In this document: positions 55,592-64,000 of the stretch, in pieces
Numbering within the stretch: the stretch's first letter is position 1
Layout of the letters: every line of letters begins with the position of its first letter
NCBI GenBank assembly: GCA_030068145.1
Contig: JAPJBO010001095.1
Span: 1 to 64,000 of the forward strand
Length of the DNA: 64,000 bases
Reading direction: 5' to 3'
Source: Diplonema papillatum
Taxonomy: Eukaryota > Euglenozoa > Diplonemea > Diplonemida > Diplonemidae
Translations under genes and position numbers: made by a program
Notes under the pieces: generated by a model
Told to the model about the DNA's origin: nothing
The model's database searches: none
What the model saw: only the letters and a program-made list of their open reading frames with translations

Positions 55592-57324
55592 TTAGTCGAC
55601 TTCCTCCATCTTGGACTCACCCTCGTCCTCAGCGGCCGTGGTGTCGGCGGCGACCTGCGGGGTTTCGTCTTCGTCGTCGTCGTCGATGCTGAGACCGAGC
55701 TTGATCATGCGGTGGATTCTCTCGGCGTAGTTGGTCGGGTCGTCGAGGGAGAAGCCGGAGGTGAGAAGCGAGGTCTCGAACAGCAGGAGGACAAGGTCCT
55801 TCACGGTCTTGTCGTTGGCGTCGCTGTCGGCCTTCTGCTTCAACGTCTTGACGATCGGGTGCGACGGGTTGATCTCCATGGTCTTCTTCGACACCATGTA
55901 CGACGACGAGCTGGAGTCTCTCAAAGCCTGGTTCTTCATGATCTGCTCCATGTGCGCGCTCCACCCGAACTCGGACGTGACCAGGATGCACGGCGCCTGC
56001 GCGAGACGGTCAGACAGCATCACCTTCTCCACCTTGTCGCCCAAGATGTCCTTCATCGTCTTGCACAGAGTCTCGAACGCTGCCTTCTCCTCCTCGTGCT
56101 TCTTCTTCTCGTCCTCGGTCTCCTCGAACTTCAGCCCCTCCTTCGTCACGCATCTGAACTTCTTGTCCTCGAACTCCTTCAGCTGCTGCATCGCGTACTC
56201 GTCGATCGGGTCAGTCATCAGCAGAACCTCGTATCCTCTCTTCTTGCACTGCTCGATGAACGGAGAGTTCTCCAGCTTGCCCTTGCTGTCTCCCGTGATG
56301 TAAAAGATCTCCTTCTGTCCCTCCTTCATCCGCGTCACGTAGTCCTTCAGCGAGGTCGTCTCGTCACCGCTCTTCGTGCTGAAGTACCTCAGGAACTCAG
56401 ACAGCTTCTTCCTGTTCTGGGTGTCCTCGTGGATCCCCAGCTTCAGGTTCTTTCCGAAGTGCTCGTAGAACTTTGCGTAGTCCTCCTTGTTCTCGGACAC
56501 CTCCTCGAACATCTCCAACGCCTTCTTCACAATGTTCTTCCTGATCACCTTCAGGATCTTGTTCTGCTGCAGGTTTTCACGCGAGATGTTCAGCGGCAAG
56601 TCCTCGCTGTCCACGATGCCCTTGATGAACGACAGCCATTCCGGCACCAAGTCCTCGCAGTTGTCCATGATGAACACACGGCGCACGTACAACTTGATGT
56701 TGTTCTTCTTCTTGTTCGGCTCGAACATGTCGAACGGCGCACGGCGCGGCACGAACAGGATCGCACGGAACTCCAACTGACCTTCAACTGCGAAGTGCTT
56801 CACGGCCAGGTGGTCCTCCCAGTCGTTCGAGATGGCCTTGTAGAACGCCGCGTACTCCTCCTTCGTGATCTCCTTCGGGTCACGCGTCCACAGCGGCTTG
56901 TTCTTGTTCAGCTTCTCCCACTCCTTCGTCACCTCCTTCACCTTCTTCGTCTTCTTCTTCTTCTCCTCCTCCTCTCCGTCCTTCTTCTCCTCGTCGTCCT
57001 TCTTCTCTTCGTCGTCCTTCTTCTCCTCGTCTTCCTTCTTCTCGTCCTTCTTCTCCTCCTCTTCCTCCTCGTCGTCGGTCACTTCCGTCTCCTTCGTCTT
57101 CTCCACCTCCAGCTCGATGTCGTACCCGATGAACTCAGAGTGCTTCTTCACCAGGTCCTTGATCCTCTTCTCCTCAAGGTACTCCAGCTGGTCGTCCTTC
57201 AGGTGGCAGATGATGCGCGTTCCTCTCTTCAGCTCGGGGTCGCTGTACGGTGCAACAGTGAACGTACCTCCTGCGGCGGACTCCCACACGTAGCACTCGT
57301 CGTCGTTGTGCTTCGAGATGACAG
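55592..57324 (-). pseudogene. HSP90: HSP90 copy C, 5'-truncated remnant
   Basis: Codons about 134-710 are present and open, with the FSLDDPT variant and the MEEVD end, but the start codon, the whole ATP-binding core (E32, N36, D78) and the 5' flank are gone. The sequence joins copy D at 57321-57324. The open frame continues into D in the wrong frame, so an ORF call here would give an artificial N-terminus. Either a real unequal-recombination product or an assembly collapse of near-identical repeats. Confidence 0.93.
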
Positions 57325-59265
57325 CAGGAGGACAAGGTCCTTCACGGTCTTGTCGTTGGCGTCGCTGTCGGCCTTCTGCTTCAACGTCTTGACGATCGGG
57401 TGCGACGGGTTGATCTCCATGGTCTTCTTCGACACCATGTACGACGACGAGCTGGAGTCTCTCAAAGCCTGGTTCTTCATGATCTGCTCCATGTGCGCGC
57501 TCCACCCGAACTCGGACGTGACCAGGATGCACGGCGCCTGCGCGAGACGGTCAGACAGCATCACCTTCTCCACCTTGTCGCCCAAGATGTCCTTCATCGT
57601 CTTGCACAGAGTCTCGAACGCTGCCTTCTCCTCCTCGTGCTTCTTCTTCTCGTCCTCGGTCTCCTCGAACTTCAGCCCCTCCTTCGTCACGCATCTGAAC
57701 TTCTTGTCCTCGAACTCCTTCAGCTGCTGCATCGCGTACTCGTCGATCGGGTCAGTCATCAGCAGAACCTCGTATCCTCTCTTCTTGCACTGCTCGATGA
57801 ACGGAGAGTTCTCCAGCTTGCCCTTGCTGTCTCCCGTGATGTAAAAGATCTCCTTCTGTCCCTCCTTCATCCGCGTCACGTAGTCCTTCAGCGAGGTCGT
57901 CTCGTCACCGCTCTTCGTGCTGAAGTACCTCAGGAACTCAGACAGCTTCTTCCTGTTCTGGGTGTCCTCGTGGATCCCCAGCTTCAGGTTCTTTCCGAAG
58001 TGCTCGTAGAACTTTGCGTAGTCCTCCTTGTTCTCGGACACCTCCTCGAACATCTCCAACGCCTTCTTCACAATGTTCTTCCTGATCACCTTCAGGATCT
58101 TGTTCTGCTGCAGGTTTTCACGCGAGATGTTCAGCGGCAAGTCCTCGCTGTCCACGATGCCCTTGATGAACGACAGCCATTCCGGCACCAAGTCCTCGCA
58201 GTTGTCCATGATGAACACACGGCGCACGTACAACTTGATGTTGTTCTTCTTCTTGTTCGGCTCGAACATGTCGAACGGCGCACGGCGCGGCACGAACAGG
58301 ATCGCACGGAACTCCAACTGACCTTCAACTGCGAAGTGCTTCACGGCCAGGTGGTCCTCCCAGTCGTTCGAGATGGCCTTGTAGAACGCCGCGTACTCCT
58401 CCTTCGTGATCTCCTTCGGGTCACGCGTCCACAGCGGCTTGTTCTTGTTCAGCTTCTCCCACTCCTTCGTCACCTCCTTCACCTTCTTCGTCTTCTTCTT
58501 CTTCTCCTCCTCCTCTCCGTCCTTCTTCTCCTCGTCGTCCTTCTTCTCTTCGTCGTCCTTCTTCTCCTCGTCTTCCTTCTTCTCGTCCTTCTTCTCCTCC
58601 TCTTCCTCCTCGTCGTCTGTCACTTCCGTCTCCTTCGTCTTCTCCACCTCCAGCTCGATGTCGTACCCGATGAACTCAGAGTGCTTCTTCACCAGGTCCT
58701 TGATCCTCTTCTCCTCAAGGTACTCCAGCTGGTCGTCCTTCAGGTGGCAGATGATGCGCGTTCCTCTCTTCAGCTCGGGGTCGCTGTACGGTGCAACAGT
58801 GAACGTACCTCCTGCGGCGGACTCCCACACGTAGCACTCGTCGTCGTTGTGCTTCGAGATGACAGTCACCTTGTCGGACACAAGGTACGCACTGTAGAAC
58901 CCAACTCCGAACTGGCCGATCATCGACATGTCCGCTCCAGCCTCCAGGGCCTCCATGAACGCCTTCGTACCGGAACGCGCGATGGTACCCAAGTTCGCCA
59001 CAAGGTCCGTCTTCGTCATCCCGATACCGGTGTCCATCAGCGTCAGCGTCTTGTTCGCCTTGTCGACCGAGATTCGGATCTTCAGCTCCGGCTCGTCTCC
59101 GAGCACATCCTTGTCCAGCAGCGACATGTGCCTGATCTTGTCAAGCGCATCGGACGAGTTCGAGATCAGCTCCCGCAGGAAGATTTCTTTGTTCGAGTAG
59201 AACGTGTTGATGATCAAGCTCATCAACTGGTTGATCTCCGCCTGGAACTCAAACGTCTGCGTCAT
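57229..59265 (-). CDS. HSP90: HSP90 copy D, C-terminally truncated (about 648 native residues)
   Basis: Starts normally (MTQTFEFQ) and keeps the ATPase and middle domains and most of the dimerisation domain, up to [12 protein letters not shown]. It then crosses the junction at 57321-57324 into copy C in another frame, adding about 30 foreign residues ([12 protein letters not shown]...) before a stop at 57229. The last 62 residues, including MEEVD, are lost, so a product could not dock TPR co-chaperones and might dimerise poorly. Coding bases otherwise match A, B and E almost exactly (one silent change near 58971). Confidence 0.92.
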   Translation of the reverse strand: MTQTFEFQAEINQLMSLIINTFYSNKEIFLRELISNSSDALDKIRHMSLLDKDVLGDEPELKIRISVDKANKTLTLMDTGIGMTKTDLVANLGTIARSGTKAFMEALEAGADMSMIGQFGVGFYSAYLVSDKVTVISKHNDDECYVWESAAGGTFTVAPYSDPELKRGTRIICHLKDDQLEYLEEKRIKDLVKKHSEFIGYDIELEVEKTKETEVTDDEEEEEEKKDEKKEDEEKKDDEEKKDDEEKKDGEEEEKKKKTKKVKEVTKEWEKLNKNKPLWTRDPKEITKEEYAAFYKAISNDWEDHLAVKHFAVEGQLEFRAILFVPRRAPFDMFEPNKKKNNIKLYVRRVFIMDNCEDLVPEWLSFIKGIVDSEDLPLNISRENLQQNKILKVIRKNIVKKALEMFEEVSENKEDYAKFYEHFGKNLKLGIHEDTQNRKKLSEFLRYFSTKSGDETTSLKDYVTRMKEGQKEIFYITGDSKGKLENSPFIEQCKKRGYEVLLMTDPIDEYAMQQLKEFEDKKFRCVTKEGLKFEETEDEKKKHEEEKAAFETLCKTMKDILGDKVEKVMLSDRLAQAPCILVTSEFGWSAHMEQIMKNQALRDSSSSSYMVSKKTMEINPSHPIVKTLKQKADSDANDKTVKDLVLLLSSRSTTTTSATCGSPPQEVRSLLHRTATPS
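57321..57324. other. D/C recombination junction (ACAG microhomology)
   Basis: The four bases ACAG occur at both parental sites (GAACAGCAGG in the 3' part of the gene and GACAGTCACC near codon 134), so the breakpoint can be placed anywhere in them. The implied loss from two full units is about 1.7-1.8 kb: the end of D, the D-C spacer and the start of C. Confidence 0.9.
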
Positions 59266-60745
59266 TGTAGAATCCAAAAAACTATCAACTTTATGTTGTG
59301 GGGTGCTTTGATGAACAGAAACCTGTGTGTGGATGATATTACTTATTTGAGCATCCTGTTGTCGCGTTTCTCCTCCAACGAACCTTGGACCAAAACAACG
59401 AGCCCTGCTGTGACCCTGTAGCTCAATTGAGTCCGTCCGCCGGCTGGTGTCTCAATACAGGGGGTAGCCGACATTTGCTGCTACCAGACGGCACCACATT
59501 GTCAAGAGCAAGGCGCTCCCTCCAAGCTGTAGAACCCGATACGGAAGGATGCCAAAAGGGGGTGGGATTTGGGCAGGAAGATAGGGAGGGATACTCCAGG
59601 TGAGGTACAACCACCAACGAACTGAACGATCGCACATCGAAAACGATCAAGAGACGCTTCAGAGCGACGGGACCTTTCCGGAAAAGGTTGCAGGAGTTGA
59701 CCCAGTCAGGTTCGTTCTCTCTGTGGCCAGAGGCTGAATGCCCGAATCTGGAGTGAGTTGACCGGTTAGACCCGCATGACTGTTGGGAATAAACCTCAAC
59801 AGGCAAAACGGGAGGTAGCAACAGAGGGCCAACGAAGGTGACCAAGTTTTATTTCCCTTCTCAGGGCCCGCTAGCAGCGACGGCTGAGCGTGTGGCTCGC
59901 CGGGAGCATTAAAGCCCTGGAGCGGCTTAAAAATGTGGGTGGACCGTCTGCCGGACAAAAACCCCACTGGGGAAGCTTGGGCTCGGCTGAGTTTACAATC
60001 TGGGTCGTGGCTTGGGTGGCTATGGCTATGGCTGGCAGGAGGGTAGCTGGTGGACGCGGGTGCTTTCTCTGTACGGTCGTCAGGCGCGACCCAAAATCAA
60101 GAAGCCCGGTGGTTCGGCTCCGGAGAGCAGGTTGCGCAAAACAAGTTGCTCGCCAAAAAGAAAAGCAAAGGACAGCAGCGGCACTTGGTCGGGTGAATCA
60201 AGCTAAGTCAACGACAGGAGCAGAAGGGGAGGAAGAATCTACGGGAAGCATTACCGGTACGGCGGAGTGCCGATGTCGACCCTCCGGCCGCCCGTTTGTG
60301 ATAGCCGCCGCCGTGCACAAGCCAAATAGGAAGCACAAATATGTGAAGAAATAGAAACCTAGCGAAAGAAAACGATAAGCCATAAGAACTGATCCCGTAA
60401 GCTGCTCGATCTGTAGACACGGGATTGCTCTTCTCTGCACGAAGGCAACCCGCTTCTTACGGAGAACAGATGACGGCAAAATTAGTTGAACCAATGGTGG
60501 AGACACGTGATCGAGGCAAGTAGTGAGGTGCAGATGTTGCGCATAGCTGGAGATGCACGCGGACCTTACGATGTCCGATCTGAACTAAAGGAGCATTAAG
60601 CTGAGAGAGAATAGCATGGTTGAAGTGCGCCGCAATCTTGCGAGAAACGGAGGGATAGAGAAACAAAACGACAGGAGATGAGCGACGCCTTACAACGTAA
60701 ACTTCTGTGGTGGTTGTCTATTAATTCGACGCGTGAAACGTGGTC
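59266..60745. other. HSP90 D-E spacer, unlike the others
   Basis: Only the ends resemble the A-B and B-C spacers: about 60-70 bp at the D start, and a diverged 3'-UTR-like stretch at about 60550-60745 (GGACCTTACG, TGTCCGAT, TCGACGCGTGAAACGTG). The middle 1.2 kb is unrelated. A plus-strand ORF at 59890-60354 with a basic C-terminus has no recognised domain; I do not call it a gene. Confidence 0.8.
59295..59330 (-). promoter_or_regulatory. Conserved HSP90 5'-UTR block with candidate splice acceptor (D)
   Basis: CACAGG followed by TTTCTGTTCATCAAAGCACC; AG at 59324-59323. The CACAG nearer the ATG in copies A and B is CACAA here, so the farther AG is the better conserved one. Confidence 0.5.
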
Positions 60746-62878
60746 TTAGTCGACTTCCTCCATCTTGGACTCACCCTCGTCCTCGGCGGCGGTGGTGTCG
60801 GCGGCGACCTGCGGGGTTTCGTCTTCGTCGTCGTCGTCGATGCTGAGACCGAGCTTGATCATGCGGTGGATTCTCTCGGCGTAGTTGGTCGGGTCTTCGA
60901 GGGAGAAGCCGGAGGTGAGAAGCGAGGTCTCGAACAGCAGGAGGACAAGGTCCTTCACGGTCTTGTCGTTGGCGTCGCTGTCGGCCTTCTGCTTCAACGT
61001 CTTGACGATCGGGTGCGACGGGTTGATCTCCATGGTCTTCTTCGACACCATGTACGACGACGAGCTGGAGTCTCTCAAAGCCTGGTTCTTCATGATCTGC
61101 TCCATGTGCGCGCTCCACCCGAACTCGGACGTGACCAGGATGCACGGCGCCTGCGCGAGACGGTCAGACAGCATCACCTTCTCCACCTTGTCGCCCAAGA
61201 TGTCCTTCATCGTCTTGCACAGAGTCTCGAACGCTGCCTTCTCCTCCTCGTGCTTCTTCTTCTCGTCCTCGGTCTCCTCGAACTTCAGCCCCTCCTTCGT
61301 CACGCATCTGAACTTCTTGTCCTCGAACTCCTTCAGCTGCTGCATCGCGTACTCGTCGATCGGGTCAGTCATCAGCAGAACCTCGTATCCTCTCTTCTTG
61401 CACTGCTCGATGAACGGAGAGTTCTCCAGCTTGCCCTTGCTGTCTCCCGTGATGTAAAAGATCTCCTTCTGTCCCTCCTTCATCCGCGTCACGTAGTCCT
61501 TCAGCGAGGTCGTCTCGTCACCGCTCTTCGTGCTGAAGTACCTCAGGAACTCAGACAGCTTCTTCCTGTTCTGGGTGTCCTCGTGGATCCCCAGCTTCAG
61601 GTTCTTTCCGAAGTGCTCGTAGAACTTTGCGTAGTCCTCCTTGTTCTCGGACACCTCCTCGAACATCTCCAACGCCTTCTTCACAATGTTCTTCCTGATC
61701 ACCTTCAGGATCTTGTTCTGCTGCAGGTTTTCACGCGAGATGTTCAGCGGCAAGTCCTCGCTGTCCACGATGCCCTTGATGAACGACAGCCATTCCGGCA
61801 CCAAGTCCTCGCAGTTGTCCATGATGAACACACGGCGCACGTACAACTTGATGTTGTTCTTCTTCTTGTTCGGCTCGAACATGTCGAACGGCGCACGGCG
61901 CGGCACGAACAGGATCGCACGGAACTCCAACTGACCTTCAACTGCGAAGTGCTTCACGGCCAGGTGGTCCTCCCAGTCGTTCGAGATGGCCTTGTAGAAC
62001 GCCGCGTACTCCTCCTTCGTGATCTCCTTCGGGTCACGCGTCCACAGCGGCTTGTTCTTGTTCAGCTTCTCCCACTCCTTCGTCACCTCCTTCACCTTCT
62101 TCGTCTTCTTCTTCTTCTCCTCCTCCTCTCCGTCCTTCTTCTCCTCGTCGTCCTTCTTCTCTTCGTCGTCCTTCTTCTCCTCGTCTTCCTTCTTCTCGTC
62201 CTTCTTCTCCTCCTCTTCCTCCTCGTCGTCTGTCACTTCCGTCTCCTTCGTCTTCTCCACCTCCAGCTCGATGTCGTACCCGATGAACTCAGAGTGCTTC
62301 TTCACCAGGTCCTTGATCCTCTTCTCCTCAAGGTACTCCAGCTGGTCGTCCTTCAGGTGGCAGATGATGCGCGTTCCTCTCTTCAGCTCGGGGTCGCTGT
62401 ACGGTGCAACAGTGAACGTACCTCCTGCGGCGGACTCCCACACGTAGCACTCGTCGTCGTTGTGCTTCGAGATGACAGTCACCTTGTCGGACACAAGGTA
62501 CGCACTGTAGAACCCAACTCCGAACTGGCCGATCATCGACATGTCCGCTCCAGCCTCCAGGGCCTCCATGAACGCCTTCGTACCCGAACGCGCGATGGTA
62601 CCCAAGTTCGCCACAAGGTCCGTCTTCGTCATCCCGATACCGGTGTCCATCAGCGTCAGCGTCTTGTTCGCCTTGTCGACCGAGATTCGGATCTTCAGCT
62701 CCGGCTCGTCTCCGAGCACATCCTTGTCCAGCAGCGACATGTGCCTGATCTTGTCAAGCGCATCGGACGAGTTCGAGATCAGCTCCCGCAGGAAGATTTC
62801 TTTGTTCGAGTAGAACGTGTTGATGATCAAGCTCATCAACTGGTTGATCTCCGCCTGGAACTCAAACGTCTGCGTCAT
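60746..62878 (-). CDS. HSP90: Cytosolic HSP90, copy E (710 aa, intact)
   Basis: The most upstream member in transcription order. Protein identical by eye to copy A, with the same E32, N36, D78, R382 and MEEVD. Its flanks differ from the A/B/C units: both the 3' and 5' flanks are diverged, although the coding region is not. Two bases near the 3' end side with A rather than B/C. The Met at 62878 matches the other copies; the in-frame MDST upstream is ignored. Confidence 0.98.
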   Translation of the reverse strand: MTQTFEFQAEINQLMSLIINTFYSNKEIFLRELISNSSDALDKIRHMSLLDKDVLGDEPELKIRISVDKANKTLTLMDTGIGMTKTDLVANLGTIARSGTKAFMEALEAGADMSMIGQFGVGFYSAYLVSDKVTVISKHNDDECYVWESAAGGTFTVAPYSDPELKRGTRIICHLKDDQLEYLEEKRIKDLVKKHSEFIGYDIELEVEKTKETEVTDDEEEEEEKKDEKKEDEEKKDDEEKKDDEEKKDGEEEEKKKKTKKVKEVTKEWEKLNKNKPLWTRDPKEITKEEYAAFYKAISNDWEDHLAVKHFAVEGQLEFRAILFVPRRAPFDMFEPNKKKNNIKLYVRRVFIMDNCEDLVPEWLSFIKGIVDSEDLPLNISRENLQQNKILKVIRKNIVKKALEMFEEVSENKEDYAKFYEHFGKNLKLGIHEDTQNRKKLSEFLRYFSTKSGDETTSLKDYVTRMKEGQKEIFYITGDSKGKLENSPFIEQCKKRGYEVLLMTDPIDEYAMQQLKEFEDKKFRCVTKEGLKFEETEDEKKKHEEEKAAFETLCKTMKDILGDKVEKVMLSDRLAQAPCILVTSEFGWSAHMEQIMKNQALRDSSSSSYMVSKKTMEINPSHPIVKTLKQKADSDANDKTVKDLVLLLFETSLLTSGFSLEDPTNYAERIHRMIKLGLSIDDDDEDETPQVAADTTAAEDEGESKMEEVD

Positions 62879-62914
62879 TGTAGAATCCAAAAAAATCCAA
62901 ACCTTTCTTCAGGT

Positions 62915-62946
62915 AGGGTGCTTTGATAAACAGAGAGCCTGTGTAT
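62915..62946 (-). promoter_or_regulatory. Conserved HSP90 5'-UTR block with candidate splice acceptor (E)
   Basis: ACACAGG, then CTCTCTGTTTATCAAAGCACC; AG at 62940-62939. The bases between this block and the start codon are replaced in E, and so is the sequence upstream. Confidence 0.5.
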
Positions 62947-64000
62947 GGTGAGATTTTTTCGTGAACGGAACCTTGCCAGCCCATCGTAGCTGGATGGAGA
63001 AACACTTAAAGATCGCTGAAGCTCCTTTCTTGGTGGCGGCGGCGTATGCGATGTCTCGTGTCCAAACAAAATAAGAAGTCCGCAGCGGCGAGATCGGGCC
63101 ACGGCGTACCAGTCACTTGCCGTTGCGACTTGCGGGTTTCCGTCCGGGGACGCGGGAATGCTTACAGACTTTGAACGGGTGTGCGGTGCCAGAGTGCAAC
63201 GGTGTTGTACTAGCGTCGATGGACCTGCTGCGACTGGTTACTGAGGAACTCGCGCGGTTGTCAGCGCTCGCTAGTCGTGATTAAAACTACTGGCGCACGC
63301 GGCTACAACTAATAGTGCATTGCTCAGGGTAGTCGAAGGTCTGACAATCACAATAATGCAACAAATTTGTCCTAGCGAACGCCGAGAAGAAGAAAGCCGA
63401 CGCGCAACGGGCGGGGTGCAGACCGGGGTCGTCAACCAACCGCCCGACAGTGGCTGCAGCGGCAGCAACAACGGCAGCGACATCGACAGCGGCGCCGTCG
63501 CGAGAACGCACGGGAGGACCCGCGGCACAGCATCAATCCATTCCCCACGCGGGGGGGGGGGATGGCCGTGGAACCCTCCCCGGGACGACGAAGGCCGGGG
63601 AGAGCCGGGGGCAGTGAAGTAACGAAGCCCGCGAACGGTGGGTGGTGACCCCTCCGAACAGCCTCCCTGGCCCTGGCCCACGCCTGGTGCCGCAACCCCT
63701 TAACCCGGGCGGCGGCGCTTTCGCATGAGCCAGGAACCTCAAGGGGAGCAGCGCGAGAGGCATCATCCACGCTTCAAAGGCCCACACGCACTATTGCAAC
63801 AAATTTACTAGGCGCACGCGGCTACAACTCGAATGTGCGACGGCTGTGCATGCTTGCACAGTACACAACATCCTCTCCGCTGCCGACATGTTATCGTCGC
63901 CGGCATGCCGGCACTGTAACTTGACTCCCTACAAGTATCGAGTAGATTTCTGCTCGTGGCAGCCAATGTAGTCGGCACGTAAACCCTTGACGAGTCAACT
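62947..64000. other. Gene-free right edge
   Basis: Short ORFs on both strands without recognised domains. Two direct-repeat blocks (GGCGCACGCGGCTACAACT at 63292 and 63811; GCAACAAATTT near 63358 and 63796) bracket a 0.5-kb GC-rich segment. Confidence 0.55.
63292..63829. repeat. GC-rich segment bracketed by 19-bp direct repeats
   Basis: Perfect 19-bp copies at 63292-63310 and 63811-63829, with a second shared word GCAACAAATTT inside or next to them. It may be an insertion or a duplicated promoter-like block; undetermined. Confidence 0.6.

Noticed and set aside
59890-60354. Possible ribosomal protein gene (basic C-terminus)
   Set aside because: I tried to match it to small basic ribosomal proteins and found no convincing order of motifs. 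It starts late, and other frames are equally plausible.
49027-62926. Plus-strand ORFs of 670-752 codons across every HSP90 copy
   Set aside because: They are exact antisense shadows, produced by strong G/C third-position codon bias. The minus frame encodes a textbook HSP90.

Overview
The window looks like nuclear DNA of a protist. The gene set is small: one very large intronless UBR4/BIG-like ubiquitin-ligase gene, two paralogous zinc-finger genes, and a tandem array of cytosolic HSP90 genes. All lie on the minus strand and none needs an intron. By eye, the HSP90 protein reads closest to euglenozoan (kinetoplastid HSP83-like) sequences. Same-strand intronless genes in near-identical tandem copies also fit Euglenozoa. 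A UBR4 gene with long repeat-rich spacers argues against a compact kinetoplastid genome, so a diplonemid or another non-kinetoplastid euglenozoan is my working guess. This is inference, not proof.

Layout: 1-13159 holds the UBR4-like gene, whose 3' end runs off the left edge and whose reading frame breaks once in a GC-rich stretch near 4.0-4.15 kb. 13.2-29.7 kb is a gene desert with rRNA-derived segments, a tRNA-like fragment, a minisatellite, a 43-bp satellite, hairpins and dispersed repeats. 29701-30786 holds zinc-finger gene 1. 30.8-45.9 kb is a second desert with a well-conserved LSU rRNA fragment (about 35.81-36.25 kb), more dispersed-repeat copies, a MITE-like element and a hairpin-bearing tandem repeat. 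45942-47531 holds zinc-finger gene 2. 49027-62878 holds the HSP90 array: three intact genes (A, B, E) and one recombined pair (D/C), in which D has lost its end and C its beginning at a 4-base microhomology.

How the genes relate: HSP90 and the UBR4-like ligase are both general protein-quality factors, but nothing here ties them into one pathway. The two zinc-finger proteins share a C-terminal cassette, a CHCC module followed by a CCCH finger, behind different N-terminal regions. They look like RNA-binding regulators of a lineage-specific family. HSP90 coding copies are nearly identical even where the flanks have diverged, which points to gene conversion. A short block with an AG about 56 nt before the HSP90 start survives in all complete 5' ends and is a candidate splice acceptor.

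The deserts are built from at least nine short repeat families, named R1-R9 below. They were found by eye, so copy lists and edges are approximate. I saw no reverse transcriptase, transposase, integrase, capsid gene or CRISPR array.
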